From an uncultured Dialister sp. (GTDB taxonomy: Bacteria > Bacillota > Negativicutes > Veillonellales > Dialisteraceae): 64,000 nucleotides of DNA. Every line of letters starts with the position of its first letter. Positions within the stretch are counted from its first letter, which is position 1. The translations under genes were made by a program, and so were the position numbers. The stretch is from NCBI GenBank assembly GCA_934216155.1, contig CAKQBK010000004.1, positions 1 through 64,000 of the forward strand, written 5' to 3'. The notes beneath the pieces were generated by a model. The model ran no database searches and was not told where the DNA came from. It saw nothing but the letters and a program-made list of their open reading frames with translations. Positions 61,307-64,000 of the stretch are shown here, one piece after another.

Positions 61307-63274
61307 ATGAAGCAAGAAAAAGAAGTTCGCTTGGAAGATGTGGAAAGCGGCAAGAAGGAACTGGATGAAAAAGCCAGGAAGATGTTGGAGGATAAGGACG
61401 CCGATTCCCGCATGCGCATTTACGAAGGGCCTTTGGGGAAAGCTTTGATTGGGCTGCTTTGTATCTGGACGGTCTTCCAATTGTATTTCACCACCGTGGG
61501 GGCCATCAGTGCTATTAACCTCCGCGCGATCCACTGTATTTTCTTATTATTATTTACATTCTTATTATTTCCTACGTATAAAAAGGAAAAACGGAGACGA
61601 AAAATTCCACCCATTTGGGATTGGTTTTTCATCTTGGGCTCCATCGGGTCCTTTACCTATCTGATTTTGAATTACACCCGCATTGCCCAGACCGGGGGCC
61701 GCATCAATGATATGGAAGTGGGCATTGCCCTTGTGGCCATTGTGTGCGTGTTCGAAGCGGCGCGTCGTGCGTCTGGCAATCTGGCCATTTTGGCAGCGGT
61801 GTTCCTGGCATACAACTGGTTCGGTGCTTACCTGCCAGGTTACTTTGGGCACAATGGATTCACTTTGAAGCGCGTGCTTATCACCCAATTCTGGGGCACC
61901 CAGGGTGTACTGGGGACTGGTATTGGTGTATCGGCCACCTATATTTTCCTCTTTGTTGTGTTCGGCGCTTTTTTGAAACACAGCGGGTTCTCGAAATTCA
62001 TCAATGACTTTTCTTTGACTTTGGTGGGACGTACCTCCGGCGGTCCGGCCAAGGTAGCGGTTATTGCGTCGGGACTCATGGGCATGATCAATGGGTCTGC
62101 CATTGCGAACGTGGCCACCACAGGGACCATCACCATTCCGCTCATGAAGCGTACCGGTTACAAAAAGGAATTTGCCGGCGCGGTCGAAGCGGTAGCTTCC
62201 ACCGGCGGGCAGTTCACTCCACCAATCATGGGGGCCGTAGGTTTCGTTATGGCAGAATTTTTGAATCTGTCCTACACCTATGTAGCATTGGCTTCCATCA
62301 CACCAGCGCTCCTGTACTATGCAGGTCTTCTTCTGGCGGTTCATTTTGAAGCAAAACGACTGGGTCTTTCTGGGATTGCGAAGGAAAATATCCCCAATGC
62401 TGTGAAAGTTATCAAAGAACAGGGCCACCTGGTGCTCCCTCTGGTGAGTCTCATTGGTCTTATGTTTGCTGGATTTACTCCGCTGTATGCAGCTGTAATT
62501 TCTATTTTCGTTACCATCGGTGCCAGCTGGCTTCGCAAAGACACCCGCATGGGAGCCGATAAAATTCTGGAAGCGGTGGTCGAAGGGGCGAAAAGCGCTA
62601 TTTCCGTTGGTGTCTGCTGCGTCATCATCGGTATCATCATCGGCACTGTGACCCTGACTTCCATGGGTCTGAACATGGGTTACCTGATTCTGTCCATCGT
62701 ACAGGATAATAATATTTACCTGGCCGGCTTCCTGGTTATGATTATGTCTGCCATTCTCGGCATGGGCGTACCAGGGGTAGCTGCTTACGTTATCGTGCAG
62801 GCCGTGGCTGTACCGGTGCTGATCAAAGCCGGTGCCATTCCGCTGATTGCGCACTTGTTCTGCCTGATTTATGCGTGCCTGTCCAACATCACGCCGCCAG
62901 TGGCGATGTCTGCTTATGTAGCGTCTGGGATTGCTGATTCGGACCAGACCAAGACAGGACTTTGGGCCGTTCGACTGGGGCTGATTGGATTTATTATTCC
63001 ATTCTTCTTCCTGGATAATCCGGTGCTTCTCATTGGTGTCGATAAAACCGCCACCATTTGGGCTTCCTGCTGGGCCATCTTCACCGCCCTCATCGGGACC
63101 TTTGCCCTGGTGGCAGGCCTGGAAGGTTGGATTCTTAAGAAAGCTGGCTGGATTGAACGAGTCATTCTCATCGCCGTATCCCCACTGCTTCTCTTCCCAG
63201 GCTCCATGACCGACATCATCGGCATCGCAGGGATTGCCGCCGTCTGCGTGTATCAGTATATGAAGAAACGGTGA
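61307..63274 (+). CDS. TRAP transporter fused permease (DctQM type)
   Basis: A 655-residue protein fusing the small and large TRAP permease subunits, with about 16-18 membrane segments. After a charged N-terminus come the DctQ-like segments, then DctM signatures SGFSKFINDFSLTLVGRTSGGPAKVAVIASGLMGMINGSAIANVATTGT and GQFTPPIMGAVGF. This fused type normally works with a TAXI-family binding protein, which is not adjacent. Substrates in the family include dicarboxylates and glutamate. GGGAGGAAGTT precedes the ATG. Confidence 0.92.
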   Translation: MKQEKEVRLEDVESGKKELDEKARKMLEDKDADSRMRIYEGPLGKALIGLLCIWTVFQLYFTTVGAISAINLRAIHCIFLLLFTFLLFPTYKKEKRRRKIPPIWDWFFILGSIGSFTYLILNYTRIAQTGGRINDMEVGIALVAIVCVFEAARRASGNLAILAAVFLAYNWFGAYLPGYFGHNGFTLKRVLITQFWGTQGVLGTGIGVSATYIFLFVVFGAFLKHSGFSKFINDFSLTLVGRTSGGPAKVAVIASGLMGMINGSAIANVATTGTITIPLMKRTGYKKEFAGAVEAVASTGGQFTPPIMGAVGFVMAEFLNLSYTYVALASITPALLYYAGLLLAVHFEAKRLGLSGIAKENIPNAVKVIKEQGHLVLPLVSLIGLMFAGFTPLYAAVISIFVTIGASWLRKDTRMGADKILEAVVEGAKSAISVGVCCVIIGIIIGTVTLTSMGLNMGYLILSIVQDNNIYLAGFLVMIMSAILGMGVPGVAAYVIVQAVAVPVLIKAGAIPLIAHLFCLIYACLSNITPPVAMSAYVASGIADSDQTKTGLWAVRLGLIGFIIPFFFLDNPVLLIGVDKTATIWASCWAIFTALIGTFALVAGLEGWILKKAGWIERVILIAVSPLLLFPGSMTDIIGIAGIAAVCVYQYMKKR

Positions 63275-63289
63275 TTCCGCTGGTGGCAG

Positions 63290-63600
63290 TAGGCATTTAG
63301 CTCGATTGTCAAAGGGGATTACTCTACTTGTTTCGTTTGCGTCAGTAGCGATGTAACTTGCTTAGCAAAAGGGTATTACTCTACAGATTGCATTTGCGGC
63401 AGTAACCATTTAGCTCGCTTGATAAAAGGTTATTGATTCTACAGACTTGATAGTGCATCAAATAAAACATACCGCTACCATCAAGGTTATAAAAGGTTAT
63501 TTACAAAAAGGCATAACCCTTTATAACCCTGGCGATAGCGGTATTTTTATTTGTTCAATAGAAGAAATCAGCAGAATAAATAACCTTTTATCTATCGTTT
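63290..63600. repeat. Large P2 palindrome with repeated left flank
   Basis: Three successive copies of the left flank (AAAGG.GATTACTCTAC type at about 63315, 63370 and 63428) precede the core arms ATACCGCTACCATCAAGG / CCTGGCGATAGCGGTAT around GGTTATAAAAGGTTAT. The right flank is CAGCAGAATAAATAACC. Confidence 0.82.
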
Positions 63601-63703
63601 ACATTCCCATTGATATCAATGAAACCTGCACAATAATAACCTTATTGAGACAGGCGAAATCTTCTCCAACATATGATATGATAAAAGAAATAGGAGGCAT
63701 ACT

Positions 63704-64000
63704 ATGATAGAGGAAACCTGTGGTCCGATTTTGAAACAGCTGACGGACGTGCTGACGAAACAAGTGAATAACGAATTGCGAGAAGAAGGCCTCACCATGA
63801 GCCAGATGCGGGTATTGGTCATTTTAGACGGCAAACAGGACAAAACCGCTTCTATGAAAGAAATCGAAAAAGAACTCTCCGTAGCCCAGCCTACTGCCGC
63901 AGGAATTTTTCGCCGCATAGAAGAGAAAGGCTTTATTACCTATTTGCCAGCACCGGAAAATCGAAGGGCCAAGTGGATTGAGCTCACCGACGCGGGAAAA
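63704..64000 (+). CDS. MarR-family transcriptional regulator, cut by the window end
   Basis: The first 99 codons of a winged-helix regulator. TMSQMRVLVILDGKQDKTASMKEIEKELSVAQPTAAGIFRRIEEKGFITYLPAPENRRAKWIELTDAG is the MarR helix-turn-helix and wing, with the typical DNA-contacting arginines in ENRRAK. TAGGAGGCATACT before the ATG at 63704 is a strong ribosome site. About 40-50 C-terminal residues lie beyond the window. Its target is unknown. Confidence 0.9.
   Translation, partial: MIEETCGPILKQLTDVLTKQVNNELREEGLTMSQMRVLVILDGKQDKTASMKEIEKELSVAQPTAAGIFRRIEEKGFITYLPAPENRRAKWIELTDAGK

Noticed and set aside
61565-62854. 429-codon open frame on the minus strand
   Set aside because: Antisense to the TRAP permease; His/Gln/Asn-rich composition typical of reversed membrane-protein codons.

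Overview
The window most likely comes from a Negativicutes bacterium, a diderm Firmicute of the Veillonellales/Selenomonadales type; I cannot fix the genus. Two kinds of evidence support this. There are Firmicute-style tRNA-sensing T-box leaders, PdxST, strong AGGAGG ribosome sites and PadR/HAAS gene pairs. There is also a protein with TonB C-terminal domains, which implies an outer membrane. No rRNA, tRNA, CRISPR array, complete transposon or prophage was found. About 48 genes sit in short operons separated by long non-coding gaps.

Layout: queD-queE-folE (queuosine/pterin) at 0.3-1.9 kb; a secreted esterase; two tail-anchored paralogues of unknown function around a candidate non-coding RNA (3.3-5.7 kb); a pseudouridine synthase; a T-box-controlled BASS carrier plus hydroxycarboxylate-type dehydrogenase (8.8-11.5 kb); two tandem NSS transporters (13-16 kb); a five-gene peptide/nickel ABC operon (16.5-22.3 kb); a ZTP riboswitch before an OFA-type MFS carrier (22.9-24.6 kb), convergent with a RuBisCO-like protein; a glycosyltransferase and small secreted proteins with a PadR operon (27-30.8 kb); a T-box leader with three terminator modules before a branched-chain amino-acid binding protein (31-33 kb); a TonB-domain protein, an AAA ATPase, a D,D-carboxypeptidase, a purine permease and a PflX-like radical SAM enzyme (33-40 kb); mltG-trmR-(broken four-helix gene)-U32-DUF4911 (41-44.7 kb); a second copy of the candidate ncRNA (45.5-45.9 kb); a BvgS-like hybrid kinase; a nicotinate phosphoribosyltransferase; a pair of secreted paralogues; a vitamin B6 block pdxT, pdxS, ECF S-component and PdxR/MocR (55.8-60.5 kb); an orphan DinJ antitoxin; a fused TRAP permease; and a MarR regulator cut by the window end.

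The most striking property is the intergenic DNA. At least nine families of palindromic repeats fill nearly every gap. They are named here P1 (GAGGAGT-rich arms plus a GGGGCGC/GCGCCCC hairpin), P2 (iterated GGTTATAAAA, mirrored), P3 (iterated GGTTCTAAG-type words, mirrored), P4 (GGCGAGC/GCTCGCC hairpin), P5 (GTCATTTCGACC with TGGAGAAATC arms), P6 (GTGACTAGT), P7 (AAGGGG/CCCCTT), P8 (GGTTTAGGGTTTA) and P9 (CAACTAACAA). Most are built from a 7-10 base word that is iterated and then mirrored, and they nest inside one another. They split operons (pdxS/pdxT), extend or truncate coding ends (trmR, pdxR) and carry parS-like palindromes. By rough estimate they make up a sixth of the window.

The regulatory RNAs suggest shared physiology. 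Both T-box leaders can be read as isoleucine-responsive, and they control a branched-chain amino-acid receptor and a possible keto-acid carrier/dehydrogenase pair. The ZTP riboswitch points to one-carbon stress control of an oxalate/formate-type carrier.
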